A stretch of 12,342 nt of DNA from Alphaproteobacteria bacterium (GTDB lineage: Bacteria; Pseudomonadota; Alphaproteobacteria; Elsterales; Elsteraceae). The DNA is taken from NCBI GenBank assembly GCA_013297545.1, contig JAAFHH010000046.1, positions 1-12,342 of the forward strand. Direction: 5' to 3'. Positions 1 through 6,728 of this stretch are shown one piece after another (within the stretch, counting starts at the first letter, position 1; each line of letters starts with the position of its first letter). The notes beneath the pieces are model-generated. The model saw only the letters and a list, made by a program, of their open reading frames with translations. It did not search any database and was not told where the DNA came from. A program made the position numbers and the translations under genes.

Positions 1-855
1 TTCGATCGTGCCACTCGCCTGGTGCGGCTGCAGCACCACGGTGTCGAGGGCGAACAGGGCTTCCGGCACGCGCGGCTCGTCCGCAAAGACGTCGAGGCCA
101 GCACCGGCGATGCGCCCCTCCACCAAGGCCGCGACCAGGGCGTCTTGGTCGACGCACGATCCGCGCGCGACGTTGATCAGCACGCCGTCTTGCCCCAGTG
201 CGGCCAGCACACCCGCATCGACGATGTGATGGGTCTCCGGCCCACCCGGCGTGATCACCACCAGCACGTCCGACGCGGCGGCGAGATCGCGCGCGGTCGC
301 GTGATAGGCGTAGGCGACGTCTGCGACTGGCCGGCGGCTGTGGTAGGCGATGCGCATCTTGAGGGCGGCCGCGCGCGCGGCAATCTCCCGCCCGATCCGG
401 CCGAGCCCGATGATGCCAAGCGTCTTGCCGGTGACCGACCGGTTGAGCGGGAACGGCGCCTTCAGCCAGGCACCCGCGCGGACATAGCGATCGGCGGTCA
501 CGATCCGCCGCATGGTCGCCAGCACCAGACCGATGGTGAGGTCCGCCACTTCGTCCGACAGCACGTCCGGCGTGTTGGTGACCCGAATGCCGCGCGCGGC
601 ACAGAGGTTCAAGTCAATCGCATCCACGCCGACACCGAAGCACGCCACCATCTCCAGCTTCGGCAACGCGGCCAAGAGATCGGCGCCGAGCGGCGTGCTG
701 CCAGAACTCGCCACCGCGCGCACCCGGTCCCCAAGCCCCGCCAGCAGCGCCTGGCGGTCGCTTGCCTGCCACAGGTGATGGGTGGTGAAGCGCTGGTCCA
801 GCGCCTCCAGGGTCGGCTGGTGCAGCTTGCTGTTGACCAAGATCTCGTGAGTCAC
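1..855 (-). CDS. D-2-hydroxyacid dehydrogenase (glyoxylate/hydroxypyruvate reductase-like), C-terminus off the window
   Basis: NAD(P)H-dependent reduction of a 2-keto acid such as glyoxylate or hydroxypyruvate is the expected cytoplasmic reaction. I translated 285 residues from a GTG at 855; the frame is open to base 1, so roughly the last 25-35 residues of a usual 310-320 residue protein are missing. The Rossmann motif GLGRIG lies at residues 150-155. The catalytic triad of the family is present: Arg231 in NVARGS, Glu260 in DVFADEP and His278 in PHQASGTIE. The loop YHSRRP after the second nucleotide-binding strand (about 171-176) has the basic residues usual for NADP(H) preference. The GTG start is supported by an AAAGGA ribosome site 9 bases upstream. 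It lies 88 bases downstream of the EamA permease on the same strand, probably in one unit with it. The family is certain, the exact substrate is not. Confidence 0.93.
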   Translation of the reverse strand, partial: MTHEILVNSKLHQPTLEALDQRFTTHHLWQASDRQALLAGLGDRVRAVASSGSTPLGADLLAALPKLEMVACFGVGVDAIDLNLCAARGIRVTNTPDVLSDEVADLTIGLVLATMRRIVTADRYVRAGAWLKAPFPLNRSVTGKTLGIIGLGRIGREIAARAAALKMRIAYHSRRPVADVAYAYHATARDLAAASDVLVVITPGGPETHHIVDAGVLAALGQDGVLINVARGSCVDQDALVAALVEGRIAGAGLDVFADEPRVPEALFALDTVVLQPHQASGTIE

Positions 856-864
856 GGGGCAGCG

Positions 865-870
865 TCCTTT
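865..870 (-). promoter_or_regulatory. Ribosome binding site of the 2-hydroxyacid dehydrogenase
   Basis: On the minus strand this reads AAAGGA, with a 9-base spacer to the GTG at 855. It is what decides a GTG rather than an ATG start for this gene. Confidence 0.6.
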
Positions 871-943
871 TCGCTCGGGGGCTCGACGGGGGACGTCAGT
901 GGTAGATCTGCCGCACCGTCCCGTCCAGGTCTCGCGCGTGTGA

Positions 944-1822
944 TCACAGACGGCGTGCGCGCTGTTCGTAGCGCAGCAGCTGCAAGCCGCTGCCGACCAC
1001 GACGGCGGCACCAATCAGCGTCGCCCAATCGGGCCAATCGCCGAAAAACACCACACCGTGAAAGATCGCCCAGATCAGCCCGGCGTAGCTGAAGGGGGCG
1101 ACCAGCGAGGTCGGACCAATGTGGTAGGCCTTGGTCATCCAATACTGGCCAAGCCCGCCAGTCACGCCCATGGCGACGAACAGCACGAAGTCCCCCCACG
1201 TGGGCGTCACCCACGCGAAGGGCAGAGTGAGCGCGAACACCAAGGCGCAGCTGCTTTGGTTGTAGAACACGATCGTGGTGTCGCGTTCGGTCGAGGCAAG
1301 CTGGCGGGTGGTGATGATCGCGACCGCGTAGCACAACGCCCCACCGAGCGCGATCAACGCCCCAATGCTGGCAAAGCTAGCCCCGCTGCCGGCCATGCCG
1401 GGCCGGGTGACGATCGCCACGCCGAGGAAGCCGACCACCACGGCGGCCCAGCGCGCCGCACCGACAGGTTCGCGCAAGATCAGGCCGGACAGCAGCACGA
1501 TGAACAACGGCCCGGTGAAATTGATCGTGGTGAGGTCGGCGAGCGGCATCAAGCCAAGTGCGGTGAAGTGCCCCGCCATCGAGCCGACGCCCAGCACGCA
1601 GCGCCGCGCGTGGCCGCCGATCCGCCGGGTCTTCAACGTCGCGATGCCGCCGCTGCGCTGGATCACCCAGGCGAGCGGCAACAGCGCGAACACACACCGG
1701 AAGAACACGATCTCACCCACCGGATAGCCGGCGGAGAGCCACTTGCCGAGCAGGCTCATCACACTAAACGCAAGCGACGCCAGCAGGATAAAGACAATGC
1801 CTGCGTGGCGCTGGGCAATCAC
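944..1822 (-). CDS. EamA/DMT-family permease (drug/metabolite transporter)
   Basis: This is a 292-residue inner-membrane protein of the drug/metabolite transporter superfamily, whose members mostly export or exchange amino acids and other small metabolites. Hydrophobic segments recur along the whole length, consistent with about ten helices in two EamA repeats (about residues 8-140 and 150-285). The first repeat starts with a GIVFILLASLAFSVMSLLGK-type helix and contains the family-typical FFRCVFALLPL and LADLTTINFTGPLF segments. The second contains GLGQYWMTKAY and PTSLVAPFSYAGLIWA. It starts with GTG directly after the TAG stop of the chemoreceptor gene, with no base between them, and has no clear ribosome site of its own, so translation is probably coupled. 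The substrate cannot be told from sequence. Confidence 0.93.
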   Translation of the reverse strand: MIAQRHAGIVFILLASLAFSVMSLLGKWLSAGYPVGEIVFFRCVFALLPLAWVIQRSGGIATLKTRRIGGHARRCVLGVGSMAGHFTALGLMPLADLTTINFTGPLFIVLLSGLILREPVGAARWAAVVVGFLGVAIVTRPGMAGSGASFASIGALIALGGALCYAVAIITTRQLASTERDTTIVFYNQSSCALVFALTLPFAWVTPTWGDFVLFVAMGVTGGLGQYWMTKAYHIGPTSLVAPFSYAGLIWAIFHGVVFFGDWPDWATLIGAAVVVGSGLQLLRYEQRARRL

Positions 1823-3934
1823 CTAGGCAGCGCTGCGGCTGCCGTTGGACCGCAACGTCGTCAAGAACGCTTCGACGGATTTGTGCAGGTCATCTGAGTG
1901 CTGGCCCAAGTTGGTCGCCGCGTTCGACACCACCGCTGCGGCCTCAGCCGTGCTGTCGGTTGCTTCCGACACCTTGCTGATGCTGACCGAGACGACCTGT
2001 GCGCCTGTGGCGGCTTCTTCGACGTTGCGGGCGATTTCGGCCGTCGCTGCGGTTTGTTCTTCCACCGCACCGGCAACGCCGAGCGCGATGTGGCGCATGC
2101 GGGTGATGGTTTCGGAGATTTCCGCCAGCGCGCCGATCGCACCCTGGGTGGCCGAGCGCATGCCGGTCACCTGCAGCTGAATGTCTTCGGTCGCCCGGGC
2201 GGTTTGGTTCGCGAGGTTCTTCACTTCGTTGGCGACCACCGCGAAGCCCTTGCCGGCTTCGCCGGCGCGGGCGGCTTCGATGGTGGCGTTCAGCGCCAAA
2301 AGGTTGGTCTGTTCCGCGATCTCGGTGATCAGGCCGACGACATCGCCGATCTTGGCGGCCGCGACGTTTAGTTCCTCGATCACACCGTTGGCACGGCCGG
2401 CCCGTTCGGCGGCGATGTCCGCGATCTCGGTCGTTTGCGACACCTGGCTCGAGATTTCGCGTGAGGAGGCGGAGAGTTCCTCGGTGGCGGACGCCACAGT
2501 CTGGACGTTTTCGGTCGCCTGCTCGGAGGCGGTTGCCACTTCGTGGCAGCGATCGGTCGTGTGCGCGGCCGAACTCGACAGGGTCTTGGCGCTGCGCTGC
2601 AGCACGGTCGCTGAGGCCGCGATCATGTCGACGATGTGGCGCACGGTCTCATCCAGGTCGTTCGCCAGCGACTGCAGCAGTTCTTGGCGTTCCGCTTCGG
2701 CCTGTTGACGGTTGGCTTCTTCCTTGGCGGCAAGCCGCTGCTTTTCATGGCCTTCGGCCTTGAAGTGCTCAAGCGCAGCCGCCAGCTGGCCGATTTCGTT
2801 GTTGCGGCCAGTGCCCGGCACTTCGATGTCGAGCTGACCATTGGCAACCGCGTCCATGGCGACGGTCATCTGTGCCAGCGGGTTCATCAGACGTGCGACG
2901 ACGACATAGATCGCCGCTGCAATCGCCAGCAACACGATCACCGACAGCAGCAGGGTCATAGTCAGCGTGCGCTGTGCTTCGCTTAAGTCGTCGTCCGCAA
3001 GCGCGGTTGCCTCTTCGATCGCGGCATCGCGCACCGCCAGGATGCTTGCGAGCGTGGGCGAGGCGCGCTGGGTCCATTCCGCGCGCGTGATGCCGTATTC
3101 GGCACTTTCGGCTGCGCGCAGGACTTGCGTGCGCATGCCGCCGAGCACGGTGATGTAGGCGTCATTGGTGGTCTTGACGCCAGCCTGCAAGCGCAGTGGC
3201 GCGTTCGGGTCTTCCGCGACGCGCTGGATGCGCGTCCACAGCTGGTCGATGCGGCCACTGAGCTGAACGATTTCCGTCAGCTGCACCGCCGTCATCGGCC
3301 GCGGCGGGGTGGCGCCGATCACTTGTTGGATCAAGTTGGATTGCCGGCCCGCGAGATCGCGCATGTCCCAGGCGACCTGGGCCAGGGCTGCGGCTTCGGC
3401 GATTTCGGCATTGAGGTCCGACAGCTTGCGCTCCACCGGTGCGATCAGCTTCGACATGCCTTCCAAGATTTCGAAGTTGGCGCGGGTATAGGCACCCATC
3501 AACGCGCGATCCCGCTCCGCTGCGGGACGCGCGATCGCGGCATCGACCAAGGCGCGCTGCTCGCGGATGCGCTGCGCCATCTGGGTCAGCCGCGGCAGCT
3601 GCACAGGGGCAAGGCTGGAGCGCGCCATCAACTCAAGTGCGCGGTTGAGGTGCAGTTCGGTCTCCTCCCGGCGGGTGTTGCGCAGGCGTTCGGCGTCGGC
3701 ATTGGTGTTGATCGGTTGAGCCGAACCGAGGCCCTGGGCACCGGTGTAGAAGGCGCGCTCGAGGGCCGTGTTCTCCGACACCCGGATCAGCGCACTCAGC
3801 AAGCCGATGGCAAGTTCGATTTCAACCGACGCCTGGCGCTTGCTCCAGGCAGTGCTTGCAAGCGGCACGATCAACGCCACGACAACGGCGCTCATCGCCA
3901 GGATGAAGCCAAGCATCAGTGTCCGAAGCCGCAT
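1823..3934 (-). CDS. Methyl-accepting chemotaxis protein with large helical periplasmic sensor
   Basis: This is a 703-residue transmembrane chemoreceptor that would signal to CheA/CheW. The first membrane helix is at about residues 5-26, a periplasmic region of about 297 residues follows, the second helix is at about 324-347, and HAMP is at about 347-397. The cytoplasmic signalling coiled coil fills about 455-695, with the nearly invariant hairpin tip around 537-574 (EIAEQTNLLALNATIEAARA, then GKGFAVVANEV). The periplasmic part looks all-helical and long enough for two four-helix modules; two stretches, ALERAFYTGAQG and MRDLAGRQSNLI, sit at comparable places and recall nitrate-sensor-like or helical-bimodular sensors, but this is inference. 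I chose the ATG at 3934 rather than an in-frame start 78 bases earlier because GGAGGA lies 8 bases upstream and MRLRTLMLGF leads straight into the membrane helix. There is no C-terminal CheR-tethering pentapeptide. Confidence 0.96.
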   Translation of the reverse strand: MRLRTLMLGFILAMSAVVVALIVPLASTAWSKRQASVEIELAIGLLSALIRVSENTALERAFYTGAQGLGSAQPINTNADAERLRNTRREETELHLNRALELMARSSLAPVQLPRLTQMAQRIREQRALVDAAIARPAAERDRALMGAYTRANFEILEGMSKLIAPVERKLSDLNAEIAEAAALAQVAWDMRDLAGRQSNLIQQVIGATPPRPMTAVQLTEIVQLSGRIDQLWTRIQRVAEDPNAPLRLQAGVKTTNDAYITVLGGMRTQVLRAAESAEYGITRAEWTQRASPTLASILAVRDAAIEEATALADDDLSEAQRTLTMTLLLSVIVLLAIAAAIYVVVARLMNPLAQMTVAMDAVANGQLDIEVPGTGRNNEIGQLAAALEHFKAEGHEKQRLAAKEEANRQQAEAERQELLQSLANDLDETVRHIVDMIAASATVLQRSAKTLSSSAAHTTDRCHEVATASEQATENVQTVASATEELSASSREISSQVSQTTEIADIAAERAGRANGVIEELNVAAAKIGDVVGLITEIAEQTNLLALNATIEAARAGEAGKGFAVVANEVKNLANQTARATEDIQLQVTGMRSATQGAIGALAEISETITRMRHIALGVAGAVEEQTAATAEIARNVEEAATGAQVVSVSISKVSEATDSTAEAAAVVSNAATNLGQHSDDLHKSVEAFLTTLRSNGSRSAA

Positions 3935-3942
3935 AAACCCGT

Positions 3943-3948
3943 TCCTCC
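3943..3948 (-). promoter_or_regulatory. Ribosome binding site of the chemoreceptor gene
   Basis: The minus strand reads GGAGGA, 8 bases before the ATG at 3934. It is the strongest Shine-Dalgarno in the window and fixes the start over the longer open frame reaching 4012. Confidence 0.7.
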
Positions 3949-4046
3949 ACAGGCGGACACCGCCGCAATCGCCCGCCCCAGCCAGCGGCCGAGGACCATG
4001 GCAGACAGTCAAGCGGCTTGGCTGTGTCCAGCATCACACTCCAGCC

Positions 4047-4052
4047 ATCATA
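4047..4052 (-). promoter_or_regulatory. Possible -10 element for the chemoreceptor operon
   Basis: The minus strand reads TATGAT, five of six matches to the sigma-70 -10 consensus, in the most AT-rich part of the divergent spacer. It would start a transcript about 105 bases ahead of the chemoreceptor ATG. No good -35 sits at the normal 16-18 base spacing, so this is a weak call. Confidence 0.25.
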
Positions 4053-4058
4053 GGCCAA

Positions 4059-4078
4059 TTCACTACCAGCGCCGTGAA
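4059..4078. promoter_or_regulatory. Operator-like dyad TTCAC-N10-GTGAA in the divergent spacer
   Basis: TTCAC at 4059-4063 and GTGAA at 4074-4078 form a perfect 5-base inverted repeat, with arms 15 bases apart and AT-rich flanks in otherwise GC-rich DNA. It lies between the chemoreceptor and the PrpF-family gene, 67 bases upstream of the latter's ATG, and just upstream of a possible minus-strand -10. It could be a regulator site for one or both genes. Short dyads also arise by chance. Confidence 0.3.
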
Positions 4079-4144
4079 AATTTGTTTACGCCGCGTGAGC
4101 CCCGTGGCATCGAACGGCACCTCGCGTGGCAGGCGGTGTTTCAG

Positions 4145-5245
4145 ATGCAAACCTCCATTCCGTGCAGTTTCATGCGTGGCGGCACTTCGCGCGGCCCGTT
4201 CTTTCTGGCCAGCGACTTGCCGCAGGACCCGGAGCTGCGCAACCGCGTGTTGCTGGCTGCCATGGGATCGGCCGGTCATGGCCAGATCGATGGCATCGGC
4301 GGCGGCACGCCGCTGACCTCCAAGGTCGCGATCATCGGGCCGTCGACCCATCCCCGCGCCCAGATCGACTATCTGTTTGCCCAAGTCGCGGTTGACCGGC
4401 CGGTGGTCGACACCAGCCCGAACTGCGGCAACATGCTCTCGGGCGTGGCCGCGTTTGCGATCGAGCGCGGCCTGGTACAGGCCTCCGACCCGCTGACCAC
4501 GGTGGTCGTCCACAACGTCAACACCTCGACCTTGATCGAGGTGCTGCAGGAAACCCCCGGTGGCCGGGTGCGCTATGATGGCGATGCGGCGATCGATGGC
4601 GTGCCCGGCACCGCCGCCGCCGTGCGCCTCAACTTCCTCGATGCCGCCGGTGCGATCACCGGGGAATTGCTGCCGACCGGCAATCCGGTCGATGACATTA
4701 TCGGCATCCCAGTCTCCCTGATCGACATGGCGATGCCGGTGATGGTGGTGGCGGCCGAGTCGGTTGGTAAAACCGGTTTCGAGTCGCCAGACGAGCTCGA
4801 CCGCGACAGCGAATTCAAGCATCGGATCGAAGCCCTGCGCCTGATTGCCGGCCCGATGATGGGGCTCGGCGATGTCGCGGGCCGGGTGATTCCGAAGGTG
4901 GCGCTGGTCGCCCGCGATGAGCACGGCAATCTGGTCACCCGCTATTTCACCCCGCAGACCGCGCACACCAGCCTCGCGGTCACCGGGGCGGTCTGCTTGG
5001 CGGCCACCGCCGCGATCCCGGGCACGGTTGCCCACGACCTAGTGCCGGTCGCCCCGCCCGGTGGTTTGATCACCATTCGGCACCCAAAGGGGCAGTTCAC
5101 GGTCGACCTCGAAGTGCGTGCGACGAACCGGGGGGTCGACCTCGGACGGGCATCAGTGATACGCACCACGCGCAAGCTGTTCGACGGTGCGGTGCAAGTG
5201 CCGCACCGGGTGTGGCCTGACCCTGTTCCCCTGGCGGCAGAGTAG
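4145..5245 (+). CDS. PrpF-family isomerase, 4-oxalomesaconate tautomerase (GalD)-like
   Basis: PrpF-family enzymes have a diaminopimelate-epimerase-like fold and isomerise carboxylates: PrpF acts on aconitates in the 2-methylcitrate route, and GalD tautomerises 4-oxalomesaconate in gallate/protocatechuate breakdown. The 366-residue product starts with the family-typical MQTSIPCSFMRGGTSRG. It then shows GIGGGTPLTSK (Lys60), SPNCGNMLSG (Cys94), GDAAIDGVPGTAA (about 146-158), LLPTGNP, IPKVAL and a TPQTAHTSLAVTGAVC region. Lys60 and Cys94 sit where the family's catalytic Lys and Cys are expected. The long frame is open far upstream to 3125, but that part is the antisense of the chemoreceptor; the ATG at 4145 matches the family start and has AGGCGG about 8 bases before it. 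AbrB follows after 8 bases. I lean to GalD-like over PrpF from the LLPTGN and GVPGTAA segments, but no gallate pathway genes are in view. Confidence 0.88.
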   Translation: MQTSIPCSFMRGGTSRGPFFLASDLPQDPELRNRVLLAAMGSAGHGQIDGIGGGTPLTSKVAIIGPSTHPRAQIDYLFAQVAVDRPVVDTSPNCGNMLSGVAAFAIERGLVQASDPLTTVVVHNVNTSTLIEVLQETPGGRVRYDGDAAIDGVPGTAAAVRLNFLDAAGAITGELLPTGNPVDDIIGIPVSLIDMAMPVMVVAAESVGKTGFESPDELDRDSEFKHRIEALRLIAGPMMGLGDVAGRVIPKVALVARDEHGNLVTRYFTPQTAHTSLAVTGAVCLAATAAIPGTVAHDLVPVAPPGGLITIRHPKGQFTVDLEVRATNRGVDLGRASVIRTTRKLFDGAVQVPHRVWPDPVPLAAE

Positions 5246-5253
5246 TTGGCACT

Positions 5254-6321
5254 GTGATCAATAAGCTGCGTGCAGATTGGCGCCCTTTCGCGCTCGCTTT
5301 GGTGATTGGCGCTGTTGGTGGCTACGTCTTCCAACTGCTGAAGCTGCCCCTGCCCTGGATGCTGGGGCCGATGGCGGCGACAACGGCGGCTGCCCTGCTG
5401 GGCATGAAGCTGAAAGTGCCGTCCTGGGCGCGCGACACCATGCTGCCGATCGTCGCCGTCATGCTGGGCTCGACGTTTGAGCCCGCGTGGTTCCAGCGCA
5501 TGGATGAATTCGCGGTCTCCCTGCCGCTGGTGCTGCTGAATTCACTGTTCCTCGCCGTTCTGGCGATGCTGTACCTGCGCCGCACCTACGATCTGCCGAC
5601 GACCTACTTCGCGGGCGTGCCCGGCGCGATCACGCAAGTCGTCGTGCTCGGCCCTCAGCGCGGCGGCAATCCACGCGCGATCTCAACAATCCAGGGTGTG
5701 CGGGTGCTGATCGTGGTCGCTGCCATCCCGCTGATCGTGGGCTTCGGCCTGGCGGATCAAGTCGGCCAGGCAAAGCCAACCTCCTGGGCGCTGCCACCGG
5801 TTGACATCGCGATCATGGCCGCCTCTGCCGTGGTGGGCGTGTGGGTTGGCCGCAAGCTCAAGTTCCCAACCCCGATCATGACCGGGCCGATTTTCGTCAG
5901 TGCCATCCTGCATCTGGCCGATGTGACTGATGCCAAGGTGCCGGATCTGATCATGATCGTGGCCCAGCTGGTGATCGGCGCCTCCATCGGCGGCCGGTTC
6001 GCGGGATCGTCGCCGAAGGAACTCGCGCGCGACATGAAGCAGGCGATCACGCTGACCGGCATCTCGCTCCTCGTTACCTTGGCCATGTCATGGGTGCTGG
6101 CACGGGTGACCGGGCTCGACCTCGCGGTCTGTCTGCTTGCCATGACGCCGGGCGGGTTGGGCGAGATGACCCTGGTGGCGCTGGCGATGGATGTTGACCC
6201 GTCGTTCGTGGCGACCCACCACGTCATCCGGGTGACATTGCTCTACTTTATCGTACCGCTCGCCTACGATCGCTGGCTGGCACACCGGGCCCCAAAGCCG
6301 AGTGCTGAACCACCAGGGTGA
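5254..6321 (+). CDS. AbrB-family integral membrane protein (putative transporter)
   Basis: This 355-residue protein belongs to the Gram-negative AbrB membrane family, which is unrelated to the Bacillus DNA-binding AbrB, was once labelled ammonia monooxygenase-like, and is thought to be transport-related. It is hydrophobic throughout, about ten helices, and shows the family's internal duplication. LPLPWMLGPM (about 31-40) is echoed by FPTPIMTGPIF (about 204-214). TMLPIVAVMLGSTF is echoed by IMIVAQLVIGASIGGRF. GVPGAITQVVVLG is echoed by MTPGGLGEMTLVALAMDVDP near the C-terminus, followed by a HHVIRV segment. It starts at a GTG 8 bases after the PrpF-family stop, with only a weak ribosome site, so the two genes are almost certainly co-transcribed. 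That pairing suggests it moves a carboxylate handled by the isomerase. The substrate is unknown. Confidence 0.9.
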   Translation: MINKLRADWRPFALALVIGAVGGYVFQLLKLPLPWMLGPMAATTAAALLGMKLKVPSWARDTMLPIVAVMLGSTFEPAWFQRMDEFAVSLPLVLLNSLFLAVLAMLYLRRTYDLPTTYFAGVPGAITQVVVLGPQRGGNPRAISTIQGVRVLIVVAAIPLIVGFGLADQVGQAKPTSWALPPVDIAIMAASAVVGVWVGRKLKFPTPIMTGPIFVSAILHLADVTDAKVPDLIMIVAQLVIGASIGGRFAGSSPKELARDMKQAITLTGISLLVTLAMSWVLARVTGLDLAVCLLAMTPGGLGEMTLVALAMDVDPSFVATHHVIRVTLLYFIVPLAYDRWLAHRAPKPSAEPPG

Positions 6322-6345
6322 CGGCGCTGGAGAATCGACTACACT
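6318..6345 (+). promoter_or_regulatory. Weak candidate promoter ahead of the small ACP-like gene
   Basis: GTGACG (6318-6323) and TACACT (6340-6345) are spaced 16 bases apart, each with four matches to the sigma-70 consensus. The -35 overlaps the stop codon of the AbrB gene. It would give a leader of about 30 bases. The 59-base gap before the small gene makes an extra promoter plausible, but read-through from the upstream genes is equally possible. Confidence 0.25.
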
Positions 6346-6370
6346 TGCGCCCCACCAGGGCATAGGCGGC

Positions 6371-6375
6371 GGAGG
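6371..6375 (+). promoter_or_regulatory. Ribosome binding site of the ACP-like gene
   Basis: GGAGG with a 5-base spacer to the GTG at 6381. It favours this start over the internal ATG at 6411, which has no comparable site. Confidence 0.55.
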
Positions 6376-6380
6376 GTGCG

Positions 6381-6725
6381 GTGCGCGGGTCCGAAGAAGT
6401 CAAGAACTGGATGCACCTGTTCCGCTGGATCGTGAAGCTGATCCGCGATGAATACGGCATCGCCGAAGACAAACTCACCCGCACCGCGACGATTGAGACC
6501 GACATCGGGCTCAACATGGAACAAATCGAAGAAGTGCTGGCGACGACAGCGCAAGCCTTTTCGATCCGCTACGTCGATGGCACGCTCGATGAACTGGTAA
6601 AGCTGGAAGAACTCTGCCTGCTGTCGGCGTGGCTTGCTGGCATGTACAAGGAACCCGGGTTCTTGTCGGCCGGCTATATCGCGGCTGCTCGCGGCTCTAA
6701 CGCCAACGCGGGTGCCAAGGAATAA
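6381..6725 (+). CDS. Small protein with acyl-carrier-protein-like pattern but no phosphopantetheine serine
   Basis: I do not recognise this 114-residue protein by name. Residues about 15-64 line up without gaps with the acyl carrier protein core. VKLIRDEYGIAEDKL matches helix I and its loop, and TATIETDIGLNMEQIEEVL matches the stretch before and through helix II. AFSIRY and a later KLEELCLLSAWL resemble the regions before and at the last helix. The ACP DSLD motif becomes NMEQ, so Met46 replaces the serine that carries phosphopantetheine. This recalls DUF1493-type ACP-like proteins, but membership is a guess. The C-terminal tail (about 88-114) is low in hydrophobics and probably disordered. 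The GTG start has GGAGG 5 bases upstream; an ATG at 6411 is possible and would still keep the domain. It lies about 60 bases after AbrB on the same strand and meets the next gene tail to tail with 3 bases between stops. Confidence 0.75.
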   Translation: MRGSEEVKNWMHLFRWIVKLIRDEYGIAEDKLTRTATIETDIGLNMEQIEEVLATTAQAFSIRYVDGTLDELVKLEELCLLSAWLAGMYKEPGFLSAGYIAAARGSNANAGAKE

Positions 6726-6728
6726 CCC

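Noticed and set aside
3935..4012. Upstream extension of the chemoreceptor by 26 residues
   Set aside because: The strong GGAGGA site points to the ATG at 3934, and the extra residues would put a Cys/Arg-rich stretch before the membrane helix.
3125..4144. Long open frame in phase with, and upstream of, the PrpF-family gene
   Set aside because: It is antisense to the chemoreceptor, rich in His, Arg and Gln in the way of GC-rich shadow frames, and the family start is clearly at 4145.
4034..5035. Minus-strand open frame of 333 codons opposite the PrpF-family gene
   Set aside because: Asp/Arg/His-rich shadow composition with no domain, opposite a well-supported enzyme gene.
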